Shown here: piece after piece, positions 12,134-23,449 of the stretch
Position numbering within the stretch: position 1 is the stretch's first letter
Layout of the letters: each line of letters begins with the position of its first letter
Assembly (NCBI GenBank): GCA_029204225.1
Contig: CM055105.1
Span: 17,183,353 to 17,247,352, forward strand
Direction: 5' to 3'
DNA: 64,000 nucleotides
DNA from: Diphasiastrum complanatum
Lineage: Eukaryota > Streptophyta > Lycopodiopsida > Lycopodiales > Lycopodiaceae
Made by a program: the position numbers and the translations under genes
Notes under the pieces: generated by a model
Database searches by the model: none
What the model was told of the DNA's origin: nothing
Seen by the model: only the letters and a program-made list of their open reading frames with translations

Positions 12134-13701
12134 TAGCACAAGAGGTTTTGAAATTGATAGGGTTAATCCAAATCAAAGCCAAAATTAGCAGTTTTTTGGA
12201 AACTAGTCAAATTTTGTGTAGCGAGTTGGATTTGATAGCTATCCTCAAAATTTTTGGTCCAGATCTTGTTGTGGGCTGTAGGAACCCTTTAAACACGTGC
12301 TCCGATTTTGACTGAGAAATTTCAAAAATTTGTAGAATTTGACTTACATACCCAATTTGAGTGATTTTTAATGCAAAATCAAGCATTTTCTATAGAGAAT
12401 CTAATCCCTTGATTAGTTCTTGGATTAGATCAGCCAAAAAATTAAATTTTAAGCTTGAATTATGTGCATTAATTGATTATCTCTGATTTTTTGAGTGCAT
12501 GTTGAAGTTGAGAGAGATTTTGCTAAAAATCATAGATTAAGGAGTGATATGCAAGGTGAGAGGTTGAAATCCATTGTACCATCACTCTAGATTTGTTCAA
12601 GAGTGATAGGGTCAAGTTTAGAAGCATCAATTTTCTAGAAAACATCTTTGGATTTGTCCTCCAAGTGAAACCTTTGAGAGTTTCTAGTGCATATAGAGCA
12701 TCTATGCAAATCTTTTGTAGAATTTGACATAGATTGGCTTAAATTGAGAGTTCTAGAAAAGAGATTGAGATCCAAGTCACATTGTTCAGCCCTACTCAAT
12801 TTGTTTGAGTGATTGTAATGTTTGAAAAGGCATTAAGGTGTCTATGACAAATGTGTAGAGAGAGATCCAATTTTCTAACAGTTCCTTCCTTTGTAGAGGG
12901 CAAGATCTAGAAGCTCATTTTGTGTTGTTATTGGTGGAAAGTTTGTCTTCTCCTAAGTGATCAAATCTTTCTAAGTGGCATTAGCTCTTTGAAGCACAAT
13001 ATCTTAGTGAGAAAAATCACAACTTTTGATTTTGAATTTCATTCCAAGTCTTAAAAGGTAGAGTAATTGGTGGAATCCAATAGGAGTGATTGAATTCAAT
13101 TTGTTGAGCAAAAATTGACATAGAATGTATGAAACTCAAATTAGTTCTATTCAACTTTCTTTGTGAGAGTGTGAGGGTCAATTTGTGATCCCATTGGATG
13201 TCTAGAATGATGAGTCCATATTTGAGTATTCATGCATGGTTGAGATCTTTGTGAATCTCTAGTTGTCTAAATTTTTTAAGCTTTGTGAAAAATTGATGGT
13301 ATAGTTTGTTGTCAAATCAAATCAAATTCATTCTAAATCTCAAGAGTGAGATTATTTGGGTCAAGAGTGAGTCCAAAAGAAGTGATTAAGTTTGATTTTC
13401 ATGTGTTTGAAACAAAACCCATCTTTTGTTCAAGAATCTCAAGTATTGAGAGAACTAGTAAAGTGAAAAGAAAAATCTAGGTGTCAAATCTTTTCATATC
13501 CATTTCAATTTTCAAAAGAAAGAATCATTGGTATTTGATGAGTCCAATAGGAGATTGGATCTAATTTCTTTTGTGATTTGATTCAAAGATTGTGTGATTT
13601 TGTCTTAGTGATCAAAGCAAAGTTTCCAAGTGACTAGTCATTAGTGTGAAGATTGATTCTTAGGTTTGTGAGCTAGATCTTTTGTATATCATTCTAGATT
13701 A
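12134..13701 (+). other. long non-coding leader of copy A
   Basis: About 1.57 kb between the primer site and the first gag-like frame, without a convincing reading frame. It repeats words such as GATTTGATT, CAAGAGTGA and AATTCCAATAGGAGTGATT. It may be a degraded 5' gag region or a genuine long leader; the related element at 42.9 kb has a shorter (about 0.55 kb) leader. Confidence 0.5.
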
Positions 13702-14109
13702 TTGAAGATGTTCAAATCTAGTCTTTTGAAAGTCACAAATTACATTTTTAGAATCATATCACAGGTTTTTATTCACATGGCATCAATAGGTGGCATCCTA
13801 TTGAAGGAAAGAAAGGATCCTAAGTGCAACCTTTGTGGCAAGGGAGGATATATTTTCTCAAGATGCTACAAAAAGAAGACCAATCCATCCAAGGAGAACC
13901 AAAGCAAGGGGGCCGAGGTGAAGGATGGAGCTTCAAGTTTAAAATGCAATTACAGGAAGGACAAGTCCAAGCAAAGGTGTTTCCTTTGTGGAAAGGTGAA
14001 TGAGGCTTGGAGTCTCACAAGGACTTGCAAGATTTGTCTTCAAGAGTCCATCACAACACATGTTGAATCTTTTGAAATTTTTCATTTGGAAGTGCATTGT
14101 TTGGTTTAA
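13702..14109 (+). pseudogene. gag: copia gag remnant with two decayed zinc knuckles
   Basis: A 135-residue frame. MASIGG (residues about 29-34) corresponds to the ELASIGEKI region of copia gag in the sister element. It then jumps straight to CNLCGKGGYIFSRC, a CCHC knuckle whose His is Tyr, and a second CFLCGKVNEAW..C knuckle that has lost its spacing. Nucleocapsid knuckles normally bind genomic RNA; neither is intact. The gag body between ASIG and the knuckle, kept in the sister element, is deleted here. Confidence 0.65.
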
Positions 14110-14133
14110 GATGCAAAGATAGATATCACTTTC

Positions 14134-15397
14134 ATGAAAGTAAATTGGATTTATTTATGTCCTTGGAAAAGTATTTTGCTTGGAACTTTAGATAAGTTCA
14201 AACTTATTGTTATTATCCAAGAGAAATCAATCAAGAATAAGGAGCGATCACAAAATGAAAATAGTTTCATTTATGCTCTCATGTCAACTTATGAAGAACC
14301 ATTTTGCTTTGAAGATATTTTTGTATCTCAAAGGTGGATTAAGGCAATACTAGTTGAGTGTGATGCCTTAAAAGATAGCAAAATATGTTTTCCTTGTAAG
14401 CTTACATTAGTTATGAAGTCAAGGAAATGGAAATATATTCATAATATAGGATCTTTTGGTTTCAATAAGATCATGAATGATGTGTTCATTCATAAAGATG
14501 AAAATTGTAAGTTTTCAATCTTAAAGGCAAGTTGTAAACTTCTTATGAGAATAAGTGAAGCATCCAAAGTGGACACTTATATCCATAAGCAAGTAGTTAG
14601 CCTTATTGAGATGGAAATACCTTTTGATTTCAATATTGGAAAAATCATGCCAAGTTGTGGTGATTTTTGAACTTATGTTTCTAGCATAAGTAATCTTGAT
14701 AATCATAGGAAGTGCATATTGAATGGTCATGATTGTTGCGATCATTATGAGACATGGAGGTCTCGGATTTCCATAAAAAAGGAGCATCATGAAGAGGATC
14801 TTAAGGAGTCATCTCAAGGTTCAAATGTGCCAAGGATTGAGGAGGAGAGACCTTCTCAAGTTGTGATTCCAAAAAGAATCTCAAGAAACATGGTTGAGTC
14901 CATGTGGCTCACATTTCAAGGGAAAGAGGAGCATATCTCATGTGGTATACATCTCATACTTACTTCTCCTATGTCATTTGATAAATCAATTTGCTTTAGT
15001 GAGATCATTGCATGAAGTCTCTCTTGAGAACATAGATGATGTTCTTAAAAGGTTGAAATTGATTTTAAGTCAATTAGAAAGCAAATGGTTATTTCATCAA
15101 ATGTATGCTCTTGAGTCATGTAAGAGCAAAAGTGATTTGTTCACTCATAGTTTGAAAATTTGTATTGAGGCAAATTGTAAACTCTTTATGAGAGTAATTG
15201 AATCATCTTCTAAAGACACATATCTCCATAATGAAGTATTTAGCCTCATTGCGTCTGAGATTAGCATGGTAAACAAGTATGAAGATATGATGCAAACACT
15301 TTGTTATTATAGCATGCATAGTCTTGCCAATTTGGATGAGTCTAATTCTCTAGATCATGGTAACATGATGTTAGATCTTTGTGATCCTAATAAATAA
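14134..15397 (+). pseudogene. RT-start remnant plus repeated novel module
   Basis: Three overlapping or adjacent frames (14134-14670, 14719-15015, 14894-15397) form one broken coding region. ALMSTYEEPFCFE..SQRWIKA..VECDALKDS matches the beginning of copia RT. The expected CKWVYKIK and YVDD regions never follow. Instead comes NCKFSILKASCKLLMRISEA..DTYIHKQVVSLIEMEI (14.50-14.63 kb) and, about 650 bp later, a second version ANCKLFMRVIES..KDTYLHNEVFSLIASEI (15.17-15.27 kb). The sister element has one copy. I do not recognise this module; similarity between copies and elements suggests real common descent. Confidence 0.5.
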
Positions 15398-15711
15398 AAA
15401 AGAAATCTTTATTTTCTCAGGGAGGAGCATGCACATGAAGAAGGAGCAAGCCTCAAAGTCAAGCATCTACATGAAATTTGGAAGGAATCAATTTCGAAGA
15501 TGCTAGGATGGTGCAAAGCTCTCAAGCTCATCAAAGATGTCAACATCAAAGAAGCACTATCATGGATATGGTGATTTCAGATCAACATCAAGCTCATTGG
15601 CTGATCTTCACACCTTTTGAACTAGCAAACAACAATTCATCCCATGGAGTCAAATTCAAGATCATGTTTTCCGTCAAGCTAGATTTACCAAGCTAGATTT
15701 TTGAGGAGGAG

Positions 15712-15762
15712 TGTGAAAAATGCAAAAATAAGCTTGGTAGAGGCCAAAAATCTTGTATATAG
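15712..15762 (+). repeat. 3' LTR stub of copy A
   Basis: These 51 bp match 11290-11340 base for base by eye and are preceded by a purine tract GAGGAGGAG. At 15763 the sequences part (ATAAACACAC in the left LTR, AGTGATGAAG here), so the rest of the right LTR is lost by truncation or deletion. Confidence 0.85.
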
Positions 15763-16051
15763 AGTGATGAAGCAGGTCATCAAAAAACTTGTAACAAAAT
15801 TCGGCGTTTCATGTAATGTGATTGGCAACAAGAGGGGCTTTTTCTTCATTGCAATGCACTTGCGACAAAACTAGAGTTTGTTTATGTCTCAGACTCGACA
15901 TCCATTCCTATTCATAGTCATCTATGTCATTGTGTTTTGCTTGGACAAGCTGGTGAATTTTCTCGGGCAACACACACTCTTGCTCCCTCAATTTCAACGA
16001 CTCCTTCTTCTACTACTATTCATGCATTGGAATGACTTCATCCCCATGCCC
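15763..16051. other. unassigned sequence between elements
   Basis: No motif recognised. It lies between the truncated 3' LTR of the element on the left and the likely LTR of the minus-strand gypsy element on the right. It is not the missing half of the interrupted gypsy integrase, so the flank of the insertion was rearranged. Confidence 0.4.
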
Positions 16052-16521
16052 TGTTACAACTCCCTAAGATCTTCGACTGCCTTGAAGGTTCCACACACCC
16101 CATAACAGTGATGACGCACCATATCTACCCATCTATAGGGTCACAGCCGACCCACCCCCATGCATTAGAGCTATCGACATAGTCATGCCTAGTTGAGCCT
16201 CCTACGATAATTGGCGTCCGATACCACCAGCATTGCACTCGGCTCTCCCTAGCACACATCTCCTGGCCTGGAGATACATCCTAGCTCATGCACGTGCTCT
16301 CCATCCACCAACTCCTGAGTAGACTAAGTGAATGGAAAGAGGGAAACCCCATACCACTATATAGACATAACACAGTGGGTCCCATCAAGCGCGGTCCTAT
16401 CGGTGACACGTGGCCACTTAGGATAGTGACGTGTGTCACCCAAACATTTCGATAACGCCATACCTACATCATGCCCCTTGCGAGGCCATCATTGAAGGGC
16501 GTACCATTATGTTACATAACA
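16052..16521 (-). repeat. probable 3' LTR of minus-strand gypsy
   Basis: On the minus strand the LTR starts TGTTATGTAACA right after a polypurine tract (ATTATGGGGGAGGAA, plus coordinates 16522-16536). The start is therefore firm. The other end is placed at a TTGTAACA (plus-strand TGTTACAAC at 16052), giving short TGTTA..TAACA terminal repeats; this end is inferred. A TATATAG box lies around 16.36 kb. Confidence 0.55.
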
Positions 16522-16544
16522 TTCCTCCCCCATAATAACGTCCT

Positions 16545-16945
16545 TCTATGGGGAAAAACCAGAGAATCTGAGTCTCAAATCATCTTCCCTCTCCCAGAGG
16601 TCTTCATCATTTGACTTACCTTTCCAATGAATCAAATGTTCAGAAATCAAATGATTTCTCAAATGATGTCGTCAGGTATCCATGATCCTTTCCGGTTCAT
16701 GGGGTACAAAAGCAGTCAAATCCTCCAATAGCACTAGATCATTTGTGAGAATCATGTCATGTTTTCCACCAAGTTGTTCCTTTAAACGACTAACATGGAA
16801 TACAGGATGAACTTTAGTTCCAACAAGGAGTTCTAGTCTATACGTAGCCCTACCAATCTTGTTAAGAACTTTGAAAGGACCGATAAAACGTGGAGATAAC
16901 TTCGAACATTTCCCCGTTCGTAGTGTCTTAGAGTCTTTCTTACTT
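16545..16945 (-). pseudogene. pol: integrase C-terminus with chromodomain
   Basis: Minus-strand reading gives KCSKLSPRFIGPFKVLNKIG, then a LLVGTKVHPVFHVSRLKEQL-type segment, both typical of the gypsy integrase C-terminal domain. After a stop the same frame gives HLIHWKGKSNDEDLWERE, the core of a retroelement chromodomain (aromatic WKG..WE pattern). The chromodomain in this lineage directs integration to particular chromatin. Broken by stops. Confidence 0.75.
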
Positions 16946-16947
16946 GA

Positions 16948-17600
16948 TTAGATGTGCCCCATCTTAAGATATTCCTCGATTTGCCTAGCCACTTCTTCCT
17001 CTTCCTTTTGACTAAACCTATAAGTTTGTTTGAAGATAGGACGAATATCGGGCAATAGATCTATCTTATGGTCCACCAACCGAACAGGTGGTAGTCCATG
17101 AGGTAGTTGTTTCGAAAAAACTTCACCAAATTCTTGTTTTAAATCTTGCAATAATTGTTGCTCCTTATGCAAATTTGTGGTGTTAAAACATGAAAACACA
17201 TTCACATCACCAACATCACATTGCATACGAGATTTTAAAACCAAATGAAAAAGTTCATAATCAGAATCTTGAAGTTATTTTTAAATACCAAAGTATGGTT
17301 TTTGAAATCTATTTCTAATGCATCAGTTTTATCAAAAATCCATTCATAATCCAAGATCACATCAGTTCTATCTAGATTTATGACGTGGAAGTCGAGCCTC
17401 AACATGATTTTGCATCCGAAGCTTTAAATTTGAAAACATCCCATTATACCCCGAGGCAAGATGGACCACATATCGGTGATCACTAACCATGGTGGACACC
17501 CGGAGCTTCTACGCAAGTCAAGCATTCAAAAAATTGTGAGTACTTCTAGAATCTAATAGTACATTTACGTCCTTCCCTAATATATTGCCTCTCACACAAA
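16948..17600 (-). pseudogene. pol: gypsy protease remnant and pre-RT linker
   Basis: The frame at 17244-16948 reads FGEVFSKQLPHGLPPVR, DHKIDLLPDIRPIF, YRFSQKEEEEVARQIEEYLK, the standard linker into RT, and ends at EYLKMGHI exactly where RT should begin (deleted). Upstream, in another frame near 17.55 kb, NVLLDSRSTHNFLNA is a protease active-site motif in which the usual DSG is DSR, so catalysis would be lost. Confidence 0.75.
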
Positions 17601-17672
17601 ACAATTGATTAGGCTTGGAAGAAAGTGTACTAAATTTACAAGTACAATCACAATTATTCAACAAATTGACTT

Positions 17673-18691
17673 CTAATTTACATACCGATAAATCCACCGC
17701 ATGAAACTTGACGACTTAGTTTTCCGTTCGGGCCACTGCTTAGCACGGTGCCCATGTTTATTGCAGAGAAAACACAAATTTTGCTTAAGTGCTACTAACC
17801 GTGACCTGTCTTTTACCACTAGCTTTCTCTTCTTCTTTTTCTTCTTAGCTTGTTGGTATGCCTCTGCTTCCAACTCGTTGAAAAAACTGCTTTTTCTGTT
17901 TATTTGTTGATATTTTTTATTTTGGGCTTCGGGGCCATTTGGTCGTGCGAGTTTTTTTGCGAGGCAACAACGGTGCTCTCATAGGCCTTGGCCACATGGA
18001 TAGCATCTTCCAATGAAGAAAGGATATTTTGTTTACACTCATTTTGATAATCGGCTGGCAATCCTAAGATAAACTGTGCCAACTTCCTATCAAATAGTTG
18101 CACCTTGGCCAAAGAATCCAAGAACTCCTAGACGTAAGCGTCCAATTCTCGGTTGCCCATCCTGCAATTAATAAAACATATACATAACTCAAAATTGTCT
18201 ATCGTGATGAAAGCCTTACGGAATTCCGCTAGGAATCCAGCCCAAGTCACCGGTTTCACGGTAAGTTCCCTCCACCATGAGGAGGCCTTGTCCTCAAGAA
18301 ACAATAGAACTGAGGATATCCACTTATCCTTTGGGATGTTGTGCAAGCTAAAATAGCTCGACCAACGATTCACCCAATCCTCAACAACTTTCGGGCGCTT
18401 GAATTTTTTATTGCCGAAAAATACTTCCGGTTGGTAGCCCAAGTTGTGTGAATTAATAGGTTGTAATTGATTAAAAAGATTTTTCATTTGGTTATCCTGC
18501 TACTTATTGCTTTGATGTAGTTCCAAAACTGCTTTGCCCAAAGTTTGCAATAGCTTATCAGAATCGAGGGAGCCATCATTATCCGATGATGCTGGATGAA
18601 TTTCAGTGTTCCCTCCATCACTACCGGCTGATGCCAGGTCATGTCCCCCCCACCGGAACTTCATCCTTATCCATTTGCCGGTGAAACACAT
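17673..18691 (-). pseudogene. gag: gypsy gag with zinc knuckle
   Basis: Minus-strand frames 18691-18500, 18487-18128, 18121-17900 and 17873-17673 join into one gag. Visible gag features are VVEDWVNRWSSYFSLHNIP, DKASSWWREL, WAGFLAEFRKAF, QFILGLPADYQNECKQNI and a basic KKKKKKRKLVV run before CFLCNKHGHRAKQW, a CCHC knuckle whose last Cys is Trp. Two stops and a frameshift separate the segments. Gag normally forms the particle and packages RNA. Confidence 0.78.
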
Positions 18692-18930
18692 GACGAGTAT
18701 AATTGTTCATTTATAAAGCAATGTCTAAAAAAAACACAGTTTTAGTAACCACGCGCTATCTTGGATTGGTTGGCTCCTAAAACTGTTCGCGACATCAAAT
18801 TCTTTGTGGGGCTATGGAACTTTTACAAGAGATTCATTGAGGCATTTAGCAAAATTGTGGCACCATTGTTGGGGCAAACAAAGACTCATCATTCAATATA
18901 GACATTGTACACACGGCAAGAAAGAACAAT

Positions 18931-20491
18931 GTGGTAGCGGACACACTAAGTAGACAGGAGCATTTATTGGCAACGGTAACAACTCAGGTGACTGGCCTAC
19001 TCCAAGAAATCAAAGAGAACTATGGTGTAGATGCGTTGGCGAAGGACTTAATGATCGAATTCCAGCTTGGAAAGCCTCATAAACATTTCACTTGGAAGGA
19101 TCAAATGGTTGTTTAGAAACAACGCAGAGTATATGTCCCAGACAACATCAACCTGAGGAAAAAATTCTTGTGGGAACATCATGACGTACTAGCCGCCGGA
19201 CATCCAGAGGTGAATTGCATGTATGAACTTCTCAAGAGAGGCTTCTAATGGCTAGGTATGTGGGCAGACGTTGAATCCTATGTGCAAACATGTCCTACAT
19301 GTCAACAAGTGAAGGTGGAACCGCTAGCCCCAGCAGGACTACTCTAGCCATTACCAGTACCAACATACCCATGGGATTCCGTGAGCATGGATTTTATTGT
19401 TCAACTACCACAGTGCCAAGGTTTCGACTCAATTTATGTGGTGGTTGACCGTTTTTCAAAGCAAGCTCATCTTGTACCAACTAAAAGTTCAGTGACAGCC
19501 GAAGAAGTGGCAAGGTTATTTTTCAAATGTGTCTTCAAATACCATGACCTACCTAAAACGATTATTTCTGACCGAGACACCAAGTTCGTAGGAAAGTTTT
19601 GGACTTGTCTATTTCACCTCGTGGGAACTGGACTGAATTTCAGCACTGCATATCACCCTCAGACAAATGGGCAAACTGAGCGAGTCAATCGACAGATTGA
19701 ACAATATTTACGAAATTATGTTGCTTGAGACCAATCCAATTGGGTCAGCTACTTGGATATCCTCGAGTTTGCACATAACAACCAAGTAAACAGATCTACT
19801 GGAAAGGCACCCTTCGAGATAAGCAATGGTCGGCTACCGATTGTTCCGAGCTCTTTTCTTACAGGCGTGCAAGAAACTCCGGTACCCACTGTGGAGGAAT
19901 TTATCAATGAGTGGCAGACAAAGCTGACAGAGGTGAAGACATTTTTAGAGCAATCACAACGAAGCATGGCAGTTGATGTAAACCCGCATCGACGAGAACT
20001 GGAATTTAAGAGTGTGGCTGAACACTAAAAATATCGCATTACCAAAAGGCTTATCTCATAAGTTCGTTCGACCTTATGCAGGGCCATATTATGTCACCAA
20101 GAAGATCAACCCAATGGCTTACCGATTGGCGCTGCCATCCAACTTGGATATACACAATGTGCTTCATATCTCATTACTTAAACGGTACAAACTAGATGAG
20201 CGATTTGATCGGCAACACGAACTCCGTCACCCACCAACGACACTTGATGATACGAAGAGACTGCTTGTACAAGAACAAATATTGGCACATAGGAAGCGAA
20301 CTGGCATTCAACGCGAATATCTAGTGAAGTGGCTACGGGCTCCACTCATTGAGGCTTCCGGGGAGTACAAAGACAAACTTAAGGAGGGAGCCCCTGAAGT
20401 ACTGACAAATTATCTACAGAAAAATCAATGCAATAGCCGTTTTCCTAGATCGGCACACAAAGCACTACCTGGCGGCATGCCTCCTGTATGA
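18931..20491 (+). pseudogene. pol: gypsy integrase and chromodomain
   Basis: Frames 18931-19116, 19381-19728, 19753-20028 and 20012-20491 plus intervening stops. The RNase H end (ADTLSRQE) is followed by an HHCC region (WEHHDVLAAGH ... CPTCQQVK). The core has MDFIVQLP, VVDRFSKQAHLVP, IISDRDTKFVGKFW and AYHPQTNGQTERVN, so all three DDE residues are present. The C-terminal domain follows (FVRPYAGPYYV, LPSNLDIHNVLHISLLKRY), then a chromodomain-like tail (QREYLVKWLRAPLIEASGEY). Stops at 19114, 19726 and 20026 and a frame change near 20.03 kb inactivate it. Confidence 0.85.
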
Positions 20492-20731
20492 ACACTCATG
20501 GCCACTCTGAAGTTCAAGGAACTTCTAGATGTCTTTCTTAAGTTTGTCAATAAATCACTTGCAGCTTTACACAAGTTTTACGTAAGTGAACTTGATCTAC
20601 ACTTTTCCTGTGCTACTGCCAATGTATTTTAAATTCAAAGTTGTTAAGGCCGGTGGATTAAGCCCGTGCCATGTGTCCTAGGTCTAGTTTGGCCCTGATG
20701 AGGACATCAGCTTTCTCAAACGAGGGGAGGA

Positions 20732-21302
20732 TGTTGTAAAGCTGACTCAGGTTCACTAAGATGCCCTATAAGACTCTAAGGGGTGACACTCCCTAAAGGT
20801 CCCAGGGCGATTTAGGAAGTCAAGGACTGAGCCTCCGACCTATGATGAGCCAGCCAAGTAGTTACAAGCCATGAGCTAGCTCTGGAGCTCGAGTCATGGC
20901 CTAGTCAAGAGCCAAGTTGATTGTGCCGCCGAGACGTCTCCCGGGACCCATGTCCGGGAGCCAGACTGATTCTGCCAAGCTTAATCATCAAAATAAAAAC
21001 TAAGTTCTAAAAAGCGTGCTTTACCAGAAAGCACTATATTCCAGGATAGAGGGGGTGTAGGGGGAGTCCGACAGACATAAACTTGGACACCTCAACCAGC
21101 GCCAAGAATCCAGTCGCCAGGTCTCAACTCCCTCTACCAGCACGAGCCAAACACAAAGCCCAATACGTGTTGGTGGCCCCGAGACCAGTCAGTCTATGTA
21201 TGAATGTAACCTCTTCCAAATTTAATAAAGTTGATCCTTGGGGATGATTACCCTTTCGGTTTCGCCTCCGGGACTAGTCCAAGTGGAAGGACCCTTACTA
21301 CA
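20732..21302 (+). repeat. probable 3' LTR of plus-strand gypsy
   Basis: Starts TGTTGTAAAGCTGACTC straight after a purine tract (CGAGGGGAGGA, 20721-20731). The left end is well supported. The right end is placed at CTTACTACA (21302) because it is the first good CA end after a TATA-less T-rich stretch; this is inferred, since the partner LTR is not in the window. Confidence 0.5.
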
Positions 21303-23449
21303 ACCTTTTTGTGTCGTCGGCGCCTAAGGGTCCACGTCACCGACTTGTGGCTCGCCGCTATGCCATTTGGTCAGTTTGGCGACCACTACGCCTTGAGTTT
21401 CATGTGTGGCTTGTTTTTGCCTTTGGTTACCTTTTGGAGACGGATTCTGAGTTGGCTTTCGGGTTGGTTGGGATTCCAGTTTTCTTAAAGTCTGAATGGT
21501 TAAGCTTGTTACGTTTCTAAGTTGGCTTTTACGTAAGTGCATGATGGATGAATGTTAGACTTAAGCGCGTGTTGGGGAAGCCGCTCAAGTCCCAGCGCCC
21601 TTTGAGGCGCCAGTGCTACACATAGATGGCTAGGTTTTCTGTGTTGAAGATAAGTTAGTAAGCCCCTTGGCAAATTGATTACTATCCTTCAAATTTGCCC
21701 TTATTATCTGTGTGAATAAGGGTCTTTGTACTATAAGGTATTGTTTGTTGCTAGTTTTTATGGGTTGAAGTAAATTTTTTGATATTGCAAAGATCCAATG
21801 AAGCATGTGTCGGGTGTAGCTGCAAAATCTTGACTCTAAACGAAAATAAGATTCGTTGATGCTAAAGTGCTCAATAAGAATGTATTTCTCTCTTCGCGAT
21901 GTCTTTCTTTCCGCATGCAGTGTCTCTCATGAAAACCAGCGCACTTTTGATGTATGTGATGATCGTACCACACGTTCTTCAAGAGATATCACCGATGATG
22001 ATGAAGTGCAGAAACGTGAAGTTTAAGTGAAGTAAACTTCCATCGTATTGTGTGCAAAATGGATGAATCTGCTGCCAAGAAAACATGCTAGTAGAAGAGA
22101 TACCCATGGACAAGGATTTGTTGCTATGGTGAATGGCGTATGGTAGTAGCAACATATACTGACTACAAATATGCCTTTGAGGGGATGTAACTAGGGAAGA
22201 AACCAGTGACACAGTCTTGCCATGCATTCAAAATGGACATCAGTCTTTGTTAATGAATCTGGATCAGCAGCTACAACTTTTACACTGATTCAATTTCTCG
22301 CACAATGTACTCCCCCCAGATCCTAAGTTTGACTGACTGCATGAAGCGAACATGAATGGGGAAAACTTTCTGAAAACACTCTGATAAAATGAAGACGAGC
22401 ACAATTAAATCAGAGAATTCTCTTCATGATATGAAGGACCAAATACAGAAGCAATCATTATTTAACAATCAAATAACCAATCATAAGTAGAATACGACCA
22501 CATAATGTTCTACTTTTGGAGAAAATTTTATATCTTTTTTAGTTAACGTTATTTCGAATTTCCATAAAGATGTTTCTCTCTTGTGGAATATAGGCAATAC
22601 TTACTATCTATTACATTTTTTTATGTATGAAGATTATGTAATACAAATTTACTTTTAGGATGTGTTAATTTACTTGAGACACACGTGTTGTGAGACTATA
22701 TTTTCATGGTATTGTTTTCAAATCTTCATTATTTTAAGGTCTTTAAAACAAACACGCGCTACAAAGTACTACATGTGCATGTTTTTACAATGCAATTGTG
22801 CCACTAATAAGTACAATAAACTTTTGCTCAAAGATTTCTTTGGCACTTATTTTTTGAGTATGAGAGTGTAGGTTAGTAATAAAGTAGTAGCACTGTTACA
22901 CAAAATGTACATGCAAGACGAACCTAATTTATGAGCACAAGGCTCTTAATATGTTAGGAGTGCAACATATGGGGTGGTTTGAGTTTGCAATTGTGCACTA
23001 TTTTTTTTTTCTTACCCAACTAGTCTTAGTGGGCTTAACATAATCATTGTTTTTTGAACTCATGTACTAGAGCGCATCACTTACAAAGTACTAGCATATT
23101 TTATGTAGAAATGTAAAATGTGGGGCCGAATCTAGCTTGAGAGTGCAAAGATGCAAGATGTAGAGATACAGAGTTTGAGCATGCATCAGTGTGGAAAGGT
23201 ATTCTAGTTTAGTCCCAGTCTCGTTAACCATAACCGACAATTTTCACCAATACTCCATAAGATGCTCTTGAAATGAGGCTTGAGGTACCAAGGGACACAC
23301 ATTTTGAATTTATGAGGCCTTGACCCACCCAAGAGATATTCCTCGAGAGGAGCATCTACTCATATGCTTACATGGGATTCCTTGTATGTTATATGTCCCA
23401 GGCTTACCAAATTATTCACAAGAAAAGGGGAAAATCTCACACGCAGGAA
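21303..23449. other. intergenic
   Basis: Nothing recognised with confidence. Around 21.3-21.5 kb is CG-richer sequence that may still be LTR. 22.4-23.3 kb is AT-rich with no motif. Frames here are short and featureless. Confidence 0.4.

Larger units (their letters stand above)
11290..15762 (+). mobile_element. copia-derived non-autonomous LTR element, copy A
   Basis: A left LTR (11290-12120) is followed directly by a tRNA-Met primer site. The internal region carries two degenerate zinc knuckles, a copia RT start, and an unfamiliar repeated module. The right LTR is cut to 51 bp that match the left LTR start perfectly by eye. A polypurine tract (GAGGAGGAG, 15703-15711) precedes it. No protease, integrase or complete RT is present. 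It inserted into the gypsy integrase. A second element of the same type lies at 42862-46412. Confidence 0.75.
16052..18720 (-). mobile_element. chromovirus-type gypsy element, pol deleted
   Basis: Read on the minus strand: gag (18.7-17.9 kb), zinc knuckle (17.75 kb), protease remnant (17.55 kb), pre-RT linker (17.24-16.95 kb), then integrase C-terminus and chromodomain (16.94-16.55 kb), polypurine tract and LTR. RT, RNase H and the integrase core are deleted between EYLKMGHI and the integrase tail. The 5' LTR is absent; at about 18.72-18.76 kb the sequence changes to another gypsy copy in the opposite direction. Confidence 0.8.
18757..21302 (+). mobile_element. chromovirus-type gypsy element, 3' half
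   Basis: Starts inside the RT-RNase H connection (DWLAPKTVRDIKFFVGLWNF, FSKIVAPLL). It lacks nearly all of RNase H and resumes at ARKNNVVADTLSRQEH. The integrase and chromodomain region is long and fairly well kept, followed by a polypurine tract and a likely 3' LTR. It is oriented against the adjacent minus-strand gypsy at 16-18.7 kb and differs from it in sequence. Confidence 0.82.

Noticed and set aside
14521-14790. Minus-strand frame opposite the novel module, partly conserved with the one at 45576-45923
   Set aside because: Similarity of the antisense frames follows from DNA similarity; the second module copy has a stop in that frame, and the plus frame is longer and joins the gag/linker frames.
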